Of a stretch of 64,000 bases of DNA, positions 31,691 through 39,885 are shown piece after piece; position 1 is the first letter of the stretch; every line of letters starts with the position of its first letter. Below the pieces are notes generated by a model. That model worked only from the letters and a program-made list of their open reading frames with translations, was not told the DNA's origin and made no database searches. This DNA comes from Variovorax fucosicus (GTDB taxonomy: Bacteria; Pseudomonadota; Gammaproteobacteria; Burkholderiales; Burkholderiaceae_C), in NCBI RefSeq assembly GCF_030316825.1, contig NZ_JASZYU010000003.1, positions 806,001 through 870,000 of the forward strand. The letters run 5' to 3'. The translations under genes and the position numbers were made by a program.

Positions 31691-33070
31691 TTGAACACCG
31701 CCCTGCGCGAAACTGACCTGTTGTCGAACGCGGTGATCACCGAAGCAGTGCAACTCATCGAGCAGACCGGATCGCTCGATGATGCGGCCGCCATGCGCGA
31801 GGCGGTCGTCCAGCAGCACGAACCCGCGGCCCGCATCGCGCAGCGCGCCAGCGCGCTTGGCCGGCGCATCGGACTGCAAGCCGAACTGGCACGCGCACGG
31901 CATTGGGCGCCGTGGATCGCGCTCGCGCTGGTGCTGCTGATCGTGTTCGCAGGCCTCGCGCTGGCGGGCAATGTGGTCGGCGGCAGCGAGCGGCGCATCA
32001 ACATCATGGTGGCACTGGTCAGCCTGCTCGGCGTGCACGCGCTCACGCTGCTGCTCTGGCTGGTCGGCCTGGTCGTGCCGCTCAATTCCTTCAATGCGTC
32101 TTTCGGATGGCTCTGGCTGGCGCTGACTGCGCGCGTGGCCGGCGGCAAACAGGGCCAGGCACCGGTGTTGCTCCGCGCCGCAACGCAACTGCTGGCGCGG
32201 GCCCGACTGCTGCCGTGGGCTTTCGGCTTTGTGAGCCACGGCATCTGGGCGCTGTCGTTCACCGTGGTGCTCGGCGCCCTGCTGTTTGCGCTGGCCTTCC
32301 GCAGCTACACGCTCGGCTGGGAAACCACGATTCTGGATCCCGGCGTCTTCGTCGAAGGCGTACGGCTGCTGGGCTGGGCGCCGGGCTGGCTCGGGTTTCC
32401 GGTGCCGGACGCCGCGACCGTGCTGTCGCCCGTGACGAAAGCAGCCGACCAACGCGCCTGGGCCCTGTGGCTCACCGGGTGCATCGTGGCCTACGGCCTG
32501 CTGCCGCGCGTGTTCTTCGCGCTGGTCAGTGCGCTGGTGTGGCAGCGGCGCAAGCCGGCGCTGCAGCCGGATCTTGCGGCGCCCTACTACCGCAAGCTGC
32601 TCGCCCGCTTCGAGGCAATGGCGCCGGCCACGATCGTCGATGGCGATCCGGGCCCCGAGCATCTGCACGCACCTGCTGGCCTGGCCGCCGGCGAAACCAG
32701 CGATGTGCTGGTGGTGGTCGGATTCGAACTGCCGCCGGAGTCGGCATGGCCGCCGTCTGGCCTGCCCGCGGCCGCCGCGCCGGTGCTGCGCATCGATGGC
32801 AGCGCCGCTCAGCGGCACGAACTGCTCGACACGGTGGCCAGGCTGCGCCCGCGCGCGCTGCTGATGGCCTGCCATGCAGCATCGAGCCCGGATCGCGGCA
32901 CCGGCCGCCTGCTGCGCGAACTGCTCGCCCACTGCGGTGAATGCCGGCTCTGGCTGGTGGCAGGCGACGCTGCGGCCGGCCAGCGCTGGCGGCGTTGGCT
33001 GGTCGACGCAGGGCTGAAGCGCGTCACGGCCCATGACGATCTCGCCTCGGCGCTGCAGGGGTGGGCATGA
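31691..33070 (+). CDS. DUF2868 membrane protein
   Basis: A 459-residue protein from TTG 31691 (GAGGGA just upstream). It has membrane helices around residues 75-100, 105-130, 180-210 and 255-280, and a soluble C-terminal domain (SDVLVVVGFELPP and LLMACHAASSPDRGTGRLL). The layout matches the DUF2868 family, which is commonly found next to a DUF3482 GTPase as here. Its stop codon overlaps the GTPase start (ATGA). Function is unknown; a role with the GTPase at the membrane is inferred. Confidence 0.78.
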   Translation: MNTALRETDLLSNAVITEAVQLIEQTGSLDDAAAMREAVVQQHEPAARIAQRASALGRRIGLQAELARARHWAPWIALALVLLIVFAGLALAGNVVGGSERRINIMVALVSLLGVHALTLLLWLVGLVVPLNSFNASFGWLWLALTARVAGGKQGQAPVLLRAATQLLARARLLPWAFGFVSHGIWALSFTVVLGALLFALAFRSYTLGWETTILDPGVFVEGVRLLGWAPGWLGFPVPDAATVLSPVTKAADQRAWALWLTGCIVAYGLLPRVFFALVSALVWQRRKPALQPDLAAPYYRKLLARFEAMAPATIVDGDPGPEHLHAPAGLAAGETSDVLVVVGFELPPESAWPPSGLPAAAAPVLRIDGSAAQRHELLDTVARLRPRALLMACHAASSPDRGTGRLLRELLAHCGECRLWLVAGDAAAGQRWRRWLVDAGLKRVTAHDDLASALQGWA

Positions 33071-34488
33071 ACGCGCCCGCCATCCGCATCGCCGTGGTCG
33101 GCCACACCAATGCCGGCAAGACTTCGCTGCTGCGCACGCTGACGCGGCGCGTGCATTTCGGCGAGGTGTCCGAGCGCCCCGGCACCACCCGCCACGTGGA
33201 GCGCATCGAACTCAAGGTGCAGGGCCGCGCCGCCGTGACCTTCCTCGACACGCCTGGCCTCGAAGACGCGGTCAGCCTGCGCGAGCACCTCGAGGCCTTC
33301 GCGGTCGCCGCGCAGACGCCGCCCGAGCGCATTCGCGCATTCCTGCAAGGCCCTGAAGCGCATGGCGCGTTCGAGCAGGAAGCCAAGGTTCTGCGTGCGC
33401 TGCTGGAGGTCGACGCCGCGTTCCTGGTCATCGATGCGCGCGAGCCGGTGCTGCCCAAGTTCCGCGCCGAGATCGAACTGCTGAACTCCTGTGCACGCCC
33501 GGTGCTCCCTGTGCTGAACTTCGTGCGCGAGGGCTCCAGCCGCGAGCCCGCCTGGCGCGAGTTGCTCTCGGCCTACGGGCTGCACGCGGTGGTGCGTTTC
33601 GACGCGGCGGCGCCCTTCGTCGGCGCCGAGCGCGAGCTGTACCAGGACTTGGGCGCACTGCTGCGCGACCGGCGCGAGCAATTGCGCGGCGTGGTGGAAG
33701 CGCTGGAAGCCGAGGCCGTGCAGCGCCGCGCCGCCGCCGCCGCCCGGCTGGCCGAACTCGCAGTCGATACCTCGGCCCTGCGCCGCGGCGTGCCATCGGA
33801 AACCTTCAATGATCCCGTGCGCCGCCAGGCGCCAATTGCCGAGTTGCAGAAAGCCGTGTCGACCAAGGCCCACCGCTGCGCCGACGACCTGCTGGCGCTC
33901 TACGGCTTTCGCGAAGGCGACGCCGACGAGGCGCCGCTGCCGCTACTCGAAGGCCGATGGAGCATGGACTTCTTCAGTCCCGAGGCAATGAAGGATGCAG
34001 GCGTGCGGCTCGGCAAGGGTGCGGCCGTCGGCGCCGCAGTCGGCGTCGTGGCCGATCTCGCGCTGGCCGGCCTCTCGCTCGGCGCGGCCACGGCGTTGGG
34101 CGCATCGATCGGCGGCGCCGTGTCGCAAGGCTGGGGCCCGGTGGGCCGCAAGCTCGCCAACCGGCTGCGCGACGTGCAGGAACTCACGGTCGAAGACCGC
34201 GTGCTCCATGGGCTGCTCGCATGGCAGCTGCAGCTGGTGCGCGCGCTCGAACAGCGCGGCCATGCGGCGATGCAGCGCATCGCGGCCGGCGAACCGCAGG
34301 ACGGCGCGTCCAGCCAGCGGCAGATCGCCGACATCCTGCGCGCGGCCCGACCGGCGCGCGGGCACCCCGATTGGGAAGCCGGCCTGCGCACCCGCTGGAT
34401 CGCATCGCCGCAGCGCCAGGCGGTGGTCGACCAAGTCGCGCAAGCGATGCGCGAGGCCATCGACGCGGCCGTGCGCCCTGCGGCATGA
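33067..34488 (+). CDS. DUF3482-type GTPase
   Basis: A 473-residue protein with an N-terminal small GTPase domain: P-loop GHTNAGKTSLL (about 11-20), switch Thr region PGTTRH, DTPG, and a helical C-terminal half with a Gly/Ala-rich amphipathic stretch (AAVGVVADLALAGLSLGAAT) that may insert in the membrane. It is coupled by ATGA overlaps to the DUF2868 gene before and the amidotransferase after, so the three are made together. The process controlled is not known. Confidence 0.82.
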   Translation: MNAPAIRIAVVGHTNAGKTSLLRTLTRRVHFGEVSERPGTTRHVERIELKVQGRAAVTFLDTPGLEDAVSLREHLEAFAVAAQTPPERIRAFLQGPEAHGAFEQEAKVLRALLEVDAAFLVIDAREPVLPKFRAEIELLNSCARPVLPVLNFVREGSSREPAWRELLSAYGLHAVVRFDAAAPFVGAERELYQDLGALLRDRREQLRGVVEALEAEAVQRRAAAAARLAELAVDTSALRRGVPSETFNDPVRRQAPIAELQKAVSTKAHRCADDLLALYGFREGDADEAPLPLLEGRWSMDFFSPEAMKDAGVRLGKGAAVGAAVGVVADLALAGLSLGAATALGASIGGAVSQGWGPVGRKLANRLRDVQELTVEDRVLHGLLAWQLQLVRALEQRGHAAMQRIAAGEPQDGASSQRQIADILRAARPARGHPDWEAGLRTRWIASPQRQAVVDQVAQAMREAIDAAVRPAA

Positions 34489-35243
34489 TCACCGGCATGG
34501 AAGACCTCGTTCCCCATCCGCTCGTCATCCTCAAGGCCGGCGACACCTTCGATGCCCTGCGCGACGCCAATGGCGATTTCGAACACTGGGTCGCCCGCGG
34601 CCTGGGCGACACGCGCCTGCCGGTGGTGGTGCTCGACCCACGCCGCGGCGACACCCTGCCCGCGCCCGGCGCGCTTTCGGGCGTGGTGCTGACCGGCTCG
34701 CATTCGATGGTGTCGCACCGCGAAGACTGGAGCGAGGCCACCGCCGCCTGGCTGGCCGGCATCGTCGCCAGCGGCACGCCGGTGCTCGGCATCTGCTACG
34801 GCCACCAGCTGCTCGCACATGCTCTGGGCGGCGAGGCAGACGACCACCCGGTTGGCCTGGAGATCGGCACCGTGACGGTGCACCTCACCGACGCAGCGGC
34901 CGACGACGCGCTGTTCCACGACCTGCCACACGAATTTTCCGCGCACGTGGTGCACCGCCAGAGCGCGCTGCGCCTGCCCGATGGCGCAGTGCGCCTGGCC
35001 GGCAATGCGTTCGAGCCGAACCAGGCCTTTCGCGTCGGCGAACGCGCGTGGGGCGTGCAGTTCCACCCCGAGTTCGACGCGGCCGCGATGTGCGGGTACA
35101 TCGATGCAGTGGCCGACGATCTGCGTGCCGAAGGCAAGGACCCGGTCGCGCTGCGCGACGGCGTCGAGGCAACGCCCACCGCGGCGCAGTTGCTGGGCCG
35201 CTTCGCACATCTGGCCGAAGAACACGACGCCGCAGGGCGCTGA
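34485..35243 (+). CDS. Class I glutamine amidotransferase-like protein
   Basis: A 252-residue protein with the triad of class I glutamine amidotransferases: Cys in GICYGHQLLA and His and Glu in VQFHPEFD. It resembles stand-alone GMP-synthase-like amidotransferases that act on unknown acceptors or have lost the partner synthetase. The ATG at 34485 overlaps the GTPase stop; ATG 34497 is an alternative. Confidence 0.85.
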   Translation: MITGMEDLVPHPLVILKAGDTFDALRDANGDFEHWVARGLGDTRLPVVVLDPRRGDTLPAPGALSGVVLTGSHSMVSHREDWSEATAAWLAGIVASGTPVLGICYGHQLLAHALGGEADDHPVGLEIGTVTVHLTDAAADDALFHDLPHEFSAHVVHRQSALRLPDGAVRLAGNAFEPNQAFRVGERAWGVQFHPEFDAAAMCGYIDAVADDLRAEGKDPVALRDGVEATPTAAQLLGRFAHLAEEHDAAGR

Positions 35244-35316
35244 GTCGCCGGTCTGGTCTGACACGCCCGCCGCGGCCCATGCGTTAAGGTGCATTCCCAC
35301 TCCCCGGAACTGCGCC

Positions 35317-35958
35317 ATGCCCCTGCCCAACGCCGCCACGCCTCCGCGCAAGCATTTCTCGATGATTCGCGGCTTCCACCTGGCCGATGCGTTCACGCTC
35401 GGCAATGCGGCCTGCGGCGTCGGCTGCGTGTTTCTTGCCATGGCCTACGTGGCGAAGAACGATCTCTCGGTGTATCTCTGGGCTGCGGCGCTGGCGCCGG
35501 CGGCCTTCATCTTCGACGTGTTCGACGGCCGCATCGCGCGCTGGCGGCAAACGCATTCCGCGCTCGGGCGCGAACTCGATTCGCTAGCCGACGTGATCTC
35601 GTTCGGCGTGGCGCCGGCCGCGCTGGCCTTTGCGGCCGGTGCCGATGGCGGCTGGGACGCATTGCTGCTGATCTATTTCGTCTGCTGCGGCGTGAGCCGG
35701 CTGGCGCGCTACAACGTCACGGCCGAAGCGCTCTCCGAAGGCGCCGACAAGGTCAAGTACTTCGAAGGGACGCCCATTCCCACGAGCGTGGTGCTGGTCG
35801 GCGTGCTGGCCTTCGCCGCCTGGAAAGGCGCCATCGGCAGCACGCTGTGGGGCGGCGCCTGGACACTCGGCCCCTGGGTACTGCACCCGATCACGCTGCT
35901 GTTCGGGCTGTCGGGCACGCTGATGATCAGCAAGACCCTGCGGATCCCGAAGTTCTGA
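35317..35958 (+). CDS. pssA: CDP-diacylglycerol-serine O-phosphatidyltransferase
   Basis: A 213-residue membrane enzyme of the CDP-alcohol phosphatidyltransferase family. The catalytic motif D-G-x2-A-R-x8-G-x3-D-x3-D is seen as FDGRIARWRQTHSALGRELD followed by SLAD. Several hydrophobic helices follow. PssA of this type makes phosphatidylserine, the precursor of phosphatidylethanolamine, in the inner membrane. The start at 35317 gives the family length. It is followed closely by three more genes on the same strand. Confidence 0.9.
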   Translation: MPLPNAATPPRKHFSMIRGFHLADAFTLGNAACGVGCVFLAMAYVAKNDLSVYLWAAALAPAAFIFDVFDGRIARWRQTHSALGRELDSLADVISFGVAPAALAFAAGADGGWDALLLIYFVCCGVSRLARYNVTAEALSEGADKVKYFEGTPIPTSVVLVGVLAFAAWKGAIGSTLWGGAWTLGPWVLHPITLLFGLSGTLMISKTLRIPKF

Positions 35959-35970
35959 ATCCCGGCCCGC

Positions 35971-36630
35971 ATGCACATGCCAGCCCCAGCCTCCCTCGTC
36001 ACACCCGCCCACTTCACACCCGGCGGGCTCGACCTGCTGGTGCAGCTGGCTGCCGCGCAGCCGATTGCGCCGGACTGCGACCACTTCTACTTTCTGCGCC
36101 ACGGCCAGACCGGCTGCAACGCGCGCCGCATCTTCCAGTCGGCCGATGAGCCGCTGAGCGAGCTGGGCCTGGCCCAGGCGGCGCAGGCCACCACCCTGCT
36201 GGCAGGCGAGACGATCCGAACCATCGTCTGCAGCGACATGAGCCGTGCCCATGTCACCGCGCAAACCGTGGCCGCGCCGCACGGGCTCATTCCCATGGCC
36301 GATGCCGCGCTGCGCGAGCGGCACTTCGGCGCGCTGATCGGCACTTCGTCGGCCGCCATCGACTGGGCCTGCGAGCCCGAGGGCGGCGAGACGCTGGCGC
36401 AGTTCGTCGACCGCAAGCGCCCTGCGCTTGCGGCCGCATTGGCCCGGCCCGCGCCGGTGCTGGTGGTGGCGCACGGCGGCACGCTGTTCGTGCTGGCCGC
36501 CCTGCTCGGCGTGCCGATCGACATGGGCGTGCTGGGCAATGCGCAGCCCTTGCGTTTCGAGCGCCGCAGCGCTCTGTGGACGGTCATTCCCCTGCAGCCC
36601 AAAGGCGACGCGGCCGCCGGCATCGCCTGA
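35971..36630 (+). CDS. Histidine phosphatase family protein
   Basis: A 219-residue protein with the phosphoglycerate-mutase-like signature FLRHGQTGCN, where the His is the phospho-acceptor, and a second His in VAHGGTLFVLAAL. It could be a phosphatase of small phosphorylated metabolites or of proteins; the substrate is unknown. It starts 12 bp after pssA and ends 9 bp before cbpA, implying one operon. Confidence 0.87.
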   Translation: MHMPAPASLVTPAHFTPGGLDLLVQLAAAQPIAPDCDHFYFLRHGQTGCNARRIFQSADEPLSELGLAQAAQATTLLAGETIRTIVCSDMSRAHVTAQTVAAPHGLIPMADAALRERHFGALIGTSSAAIDWACEPEGGETLAQFVDRKRPALAAALARPAPVLVVAHGGTLFVLAALLGVPIDMGVLGNAQPLRFERRSALWTVIPLQPKGDAAAGIA

Positions 36631-36639
36631 CCCGCCATC

Positions 36640-37602
36640 ATGGAATTCAAGGACTACTACAAGACCCTCGAGCTCGAGCGCGGCGCCTCGGAGGACGATG
36701 TGCGCAAGGCCTACCGCAAGCTGGCCCGCAAGTACCACCCCGACGTCAGCAAGGAAGCCGATGCCGAGGCGAAGATGCGCGACATCAACGAAGCCAACGA
36801 CGTGCTGCGCGACAAGGAAAAGCGCGCCGCCTACGACGCGCTGGCCGATCGCGTGGCGCGCGGCGGCTCGCCCGAAGGCGACTTTCAGCCGCCGCCGGGC
36901 TGGGACGCCGGCTACGAATTCCACCGCGGGCCCGGCGCCGGGCCGGCCGACCATGCCGAGTTCAGCGATTTCTTCTCTTCGCTGTTCGGCGCGGCCGAGC
37001 GGCGCGGCGCCGCGCGCCGGCATATGCGCGCACGCGGCGAAGACCACCATGCAGCGATCGAGATCGCGCTCGAAGATGCACTCAACGGTGCCGAGCGCGA
37101 GATCACGCTGCGCGCCCAGACCGTCGACGCGCAAGGCATGCCGCAGTGGGAAACGCGCACACTCAGCGTCAAGATTCCGCCCGGCGTGCATCCGGGCCAG
37201 TACATCCGCCTCGCGGGCCAGGGCATGCCGGGACACGGCGGCGAGCCGGCCGGCGACCTCTACCTCGAGGTGCGCATTGCGCCCCACCCGCTCTACCGCA
37301 TCGAGGAACGCAACCTCTACATGGCGCTGGCGGTGACCCCGAGCGAGGCTGCACTCGGCGCGCAGGTGAAGGTGCCGACGCCCACCGGCGGCGTGGTCGA
37401 GGTCACCGTGCCTGCGAACGCGCGCAACGGCTTGCAGCTGCGCCTCAAGGGGCGCGGCCTCGCCGGCAAGACGCCGGGCGACCTGCACCTGCTGCTCGAG
37501 ATCGCGCTGCCACCGGCCGACAGCGACGCCGTGCGCAAGGCCTACCAGACCCTGGCAGAGGCCGCTTCATCGTTCAACCCGCGCCGCCACCTGGGAGTTT
37601 GA
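36640..37602 (+). CDS. cbpA: DnaJ-family co-chaperone CbpA
   Basis: A 320-residue type II DnaJ protein: J-domain with HPD at 33-35, a Gly/Phe-poor linker, and two C-terminal substrate-binding beta domains (DHHAAIEIALEDALNG and LYMALAVTPSEAALGAQVKVPTPTG). It works with DnaK in folding under stress. No zinc-finger cysteines are present, as in CbpA. The gene for the modulator CbpM follows after 2 bp. Confidence 0.93.
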   Translation: MEFKDYYKTLELERGASEDDVRKAYRKLARKYHPDVSKEADAEAKMRDINEANDVLRDKEKRAAYDALADRVARGGSPEGDFQPPPGWDAGYEFHRGPGAGPADHAEFSDFFSSLFGAAERRGAARRHMRARGEDHHAAIEIALEDALNGAEREITLRAQTVDAQGMPQWETRTLSVKIPPGVHPGQYIRLAGQGMPGHGGEPAGDLYLEVRIAPHPLYRIEERNLYMALAVTPSEAALGAQVKVPTPTGGVVEVTVPANARNGLQLRLKGRGLAGKTPGDLHLLLEIALPPADSDAVRKAYQTLAEAASSFNPRRHLGV

Positions 37603-37604
37603 TC

Positions 37605-37931
37605 ATGGCGACTGTTTCCGTGACGACCGGCACCGTGGTGAGCGCCTCCCAGCCGCTGGCGCTGCGCGAGCTGGCCCATGCCTGCGGCGCCGACACCGCC
37701 TGGGTGATCGAGCTGGTCGAGGTCGGCATCGTGCAGGTCAGCGTGCCCGATGCCGCCCCCGAGCGCTGGCAATTCGAAAGCGACGCGCTGCAGCGGGCGC
37801 TCGATGCGCGCCGGCTGGAGCGCGACTTCGGCGTCGGGCTCGACGCGGCCGCGCTGATCCTCGACCTGCAGCACGAAGTGCGGCGACTCAAGTCGATGCT
37901 GCGCGCGCACGGATTGCAACGCGGCGTCTAG
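37605..37931 (+). CDS. cbpM: Chaperone modulator CbpM
   Basis: A 108-residue protein with the MerR-like helical fold pattern of CbpM (LALRELAHACGADTAWVIELVEVGIV and LILDLQHEVRRLKSMLRAHGL). CbpM binds and inhibits the J-domain of CbpA. Its position directly after cbpA supports the call. The end overlaps the convergent GNAT gene by 4 bp. Confidence 0.88.
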   Translation: MATVSVTTGTVVSASQPLALRELAHACGADTAWVIELVEVGIVQVSVPDAAPERWQFESDALQRALDARRLERDFGVGLDAAALILDLQHEVRRLKSMLRAHGLQRGV

Positions 37932-38464
37932 GCCTCCACCGGCTGCAGCACGCGATAGAAGTACGTGGTGTCGCACAGCCCGCCCTGCGGCCACAGCGCA
38001 TAGCCGGGGATCACGCCGCAGCGCTGCCAGCCGAGCCGCTCGTAGAGCCGTTCTGCGTCGCCGCCCGCGGTGTCGAGCACCAGCAGCGACTTGCCGCATT
38101 CGAGGGCCAGCGCCTCGGCCGCCTGCATCAAGCCGGCGCCCAGGCCGTGTCGGCGGGCCCGGCGGTGCACCAACATCTTCACGAGGTCGGCGCGGTGCGG
38201 CTGGTTTTCGGGTTGGTCGAGCAGCAATTGCACGGTGCCGACGATGCCAAGGCCGTCCTCGGCCACCAGCAGCGCACGGCCACCGCGCGCGACGCCCTCT
38301 GCGATGCCACGCCAGAAGCCCAGTGCCCTGGACGGGGTCAGCGGCTGCATGAAGCTCACCGAGGCGCCACCTTCCACGCAGTCGACCAACAGATCGGCCA
38401 GTTGCTGCAATTGCGCGTCGGTCACGTTCGTCAGGCGGCGGATGCGGTGGGTCTGGTTCGACAT
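37928..38464 (-). CDS. GNAT-family N-acetyltransferase
   Basis: A 178-residue acetyltransferase. The acetyl-CoA binding motif is seen as LVHRRARRHGLGAGLMQAAEALA, with VGTVQLLL and LYERLGWQRCGVIPGYAL elsewhere in the fold. The substrate is unknown. It lies one base after the XRE-cupin regulator and is probably co-transcribed with and controlled by it. Confidence 0.87.
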   Translation of the reverse strand: MSNQTHRIRRLTNVTDAQLQQLADLLVDCVEGGASVSFMQPLTPSRALGFWRGIAEGVARGGRALLVAEDGLGIVGTVQLLLDQPENQPHRADLVKMLVHRRARRHGLGAGLMQAAEALALECGKSLLVLDTAGGDAERLYERLGWQRCGVIPGYALWPQGGLCDTTYFYRVLQPVEA

Positions 38465-38465
38465 G

Positions 38466-39077
38466 TCATCTCCGGGAAGCAGGCAGGGTGGCGATCACGA
38501 CGGCGTAGCGCGCGACCTTGCGGGTGGGGTTGTGGTAGCTCATGGGGCGATCCAGCAGCATCGCAAGGCAATCGCCGGCACCGAGCCGGTGGCGCTCGTC
38601 GCCGAGCGCGACTTCGATGGCACCTTCGAGCACCCAGACCTGCTGATGGATCTGCGGCTCGCGTGCGCCGGTTTCATAGGCCACGCGCGCCCCGGGTGGA
38701 AACGACACCTCGACGATCTGGATCGGCGAAGCCACGCCGGCCGGCGAGACGTTGCGGCGCACGTAGCCCGAATGGGGATCGCGCCACGCGGGCTGGTCCG
38801 CCAGCCGCGCCACGGGTTCCGCGGCGGGTTCGGGCGCGTCGAACAGCGAGGCCAGCGGCACGCTGAGCCCGGTGGCCAGCCGTTCGAGCAGCACGGCAGT
38901 GGGGCTGCTCTCGCCCCGTTCGATCAGCGAGATCATCGAACGGCTGACGCCGCAGTGCGCCGCCAGCGCATCGAGCGAGAGGCCGCGCGCAGCGCGCAGG
39001 TCGCGTACGCGCTGCGCGATGCGGTCGTTCAGGTTGGGTGGTTGCTCTTCTTTCATGGTGGATGAAATGTCCATCAT
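38466..39077 (-). CDS. XRE-family regulator with C-terminal cupin domain
   Basis: A 203-residue protein. The N-terminal helix-turn-helix (SLDALAAHCGVSRSMISLIERG) is joined to a cupin sensor (PQIHQQVWVLEGAIEVALGDERHRLGAGD). This architecture is common in small-molecule regulators. ATG 39077 (MMDISS) or 39056 (MKEEQ) could be the start; neither has a strong ribosome site. It is the first gene of a pair with the GNAT enzyme. Confidence 0.85.
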   Translation of the reverse strand: MMDISSTMKEEQPPNLNDRIAQRVRDLRAARGLSLDALAAHCGVSRSMISLIERGESSPTAVLLERLATGLSVPLASLFDAPEPAAEPVARLADQPAWRDPHSGYVRRNVSPAGVASPIQIVEVSFPPGARVAYETGAREPQIHQQVWVLEGAIEVALGDERHRLGAGDCLAMLLDRPMSYHNPTRKVARYAVVIATLPASRR

Positions 39078-39194
39078 GTTGGAATAGACGTCAACTGCCT
39101 TGTAAACCGCAGGCTGCATCGCGCGTAGGCGCCGGCCGGCATACACGGCGGCCGCGTGCGTGCAGACTGTTACTTTTGAACTTGCGAGGTTTCC

Positions 39195-39881
39195 ATGGCC
39201 GTGGTCTGTGACACCTGCAAAACCCATAACCGCGACAACGCGATGTTCTGCCGGGGGTGCGCGGGCAAGTTGCCCGGCTTCGCAGCCACCGGCCCGTCGG
39301 CGCTGGCTGCGCTGCGCGCCGAGCCATCTGCACCTGCATCCGCGCGGCCCACGGCGCCGCAGCGCCCGGCCAGGCAGGCGCTGCGCCCGATCGAAGCGCC
39401 CGTCTTCTGGATTCGCCTCGGCCTGGCGATCGTCATGATGGCGGTCGGCTTTGTCGGCTGGTACATGTATGTCACCCGCAAGGCGCCGCCGCCACCCGGG
39501 CCGGTGGTCGCTGCGACCACTGTGTCCGCATCCGCGCCCAGAGGCTTGCCGCTGACGCTGCTGACGCCGGTCGAGCCGGTGGAATTCATAGATCCCCCGC
39601 AGCCGGTGCAGCCGGCGGCAAGGCTGCTGCCGGCGCCCACCCCGCTGCCCGCGCCTTCGCCCTACACCGAGCCCCGGCGCCCGGTGCGCACGGCGGCAGT
39701 TGCCCACACGGCGGTGGCCGATCCGCGCAGCGGCTGCGGCCACCTCAACTTCATCGCTGCGGCGCGCTGCGAGGCGGCGCAGTGCGACCGGCCCGGCTAC
39801 AGCCAGCACCCGCGCTGCGACGCGGTGCGCGCCGACCGGCGGCGCGACGAGGCCCGCCGCAATCCGCTGATGGCCTACTGA
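39195..39881 (+). CDS. Zinc-ribbon membrane-anchored hypothetical protein
   Basis: A 228-residue protein. The N-terminal CDTC-x10-CRGC pair is a zinc ribbon, followed by a Pro/Ala-rich linker, one membrane helix (about 75-95, WIRLGLAIVMMAVGFVGWYMYV), a long proline-rich stretch, and a C-terminal patch with four cysteines (SGCGHLNFIAAARCEAAQC and HPRCD). The C-terminal domain probably lies outside the membrane, where disulfides can form. No family is recognised. It converges on metE. Confidence 0.65.
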   Translation: MAVVCDTCKTHNRDNAMFCRGCAGKLPGFAATGPSALAALRAEPSAPASARPTAPQRPARQALRPIEAPVFWIRLGLAIVMMAVGFVGWYMYVTRKAPPPPGPVVAATTVSASAPRGLPLTLLTPVEPVEFIDPPQPVQPAARLLPAPTPLPAPSPYTEPRRPVRTAAVAHTAVADPRSGCGHLNFIAAARCEAAQCDRPGYSQHPRCDAVRADRRRDEARRNPLMAY

Positions 39882-39885
39882 AGGC

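Noticed and set aside
37928..37931. Four-base overlap of the cbpM and GNAT gene ends
   Set aside because: Short tail-to-tail overlaps are common in compact genomes and need no special explanation.
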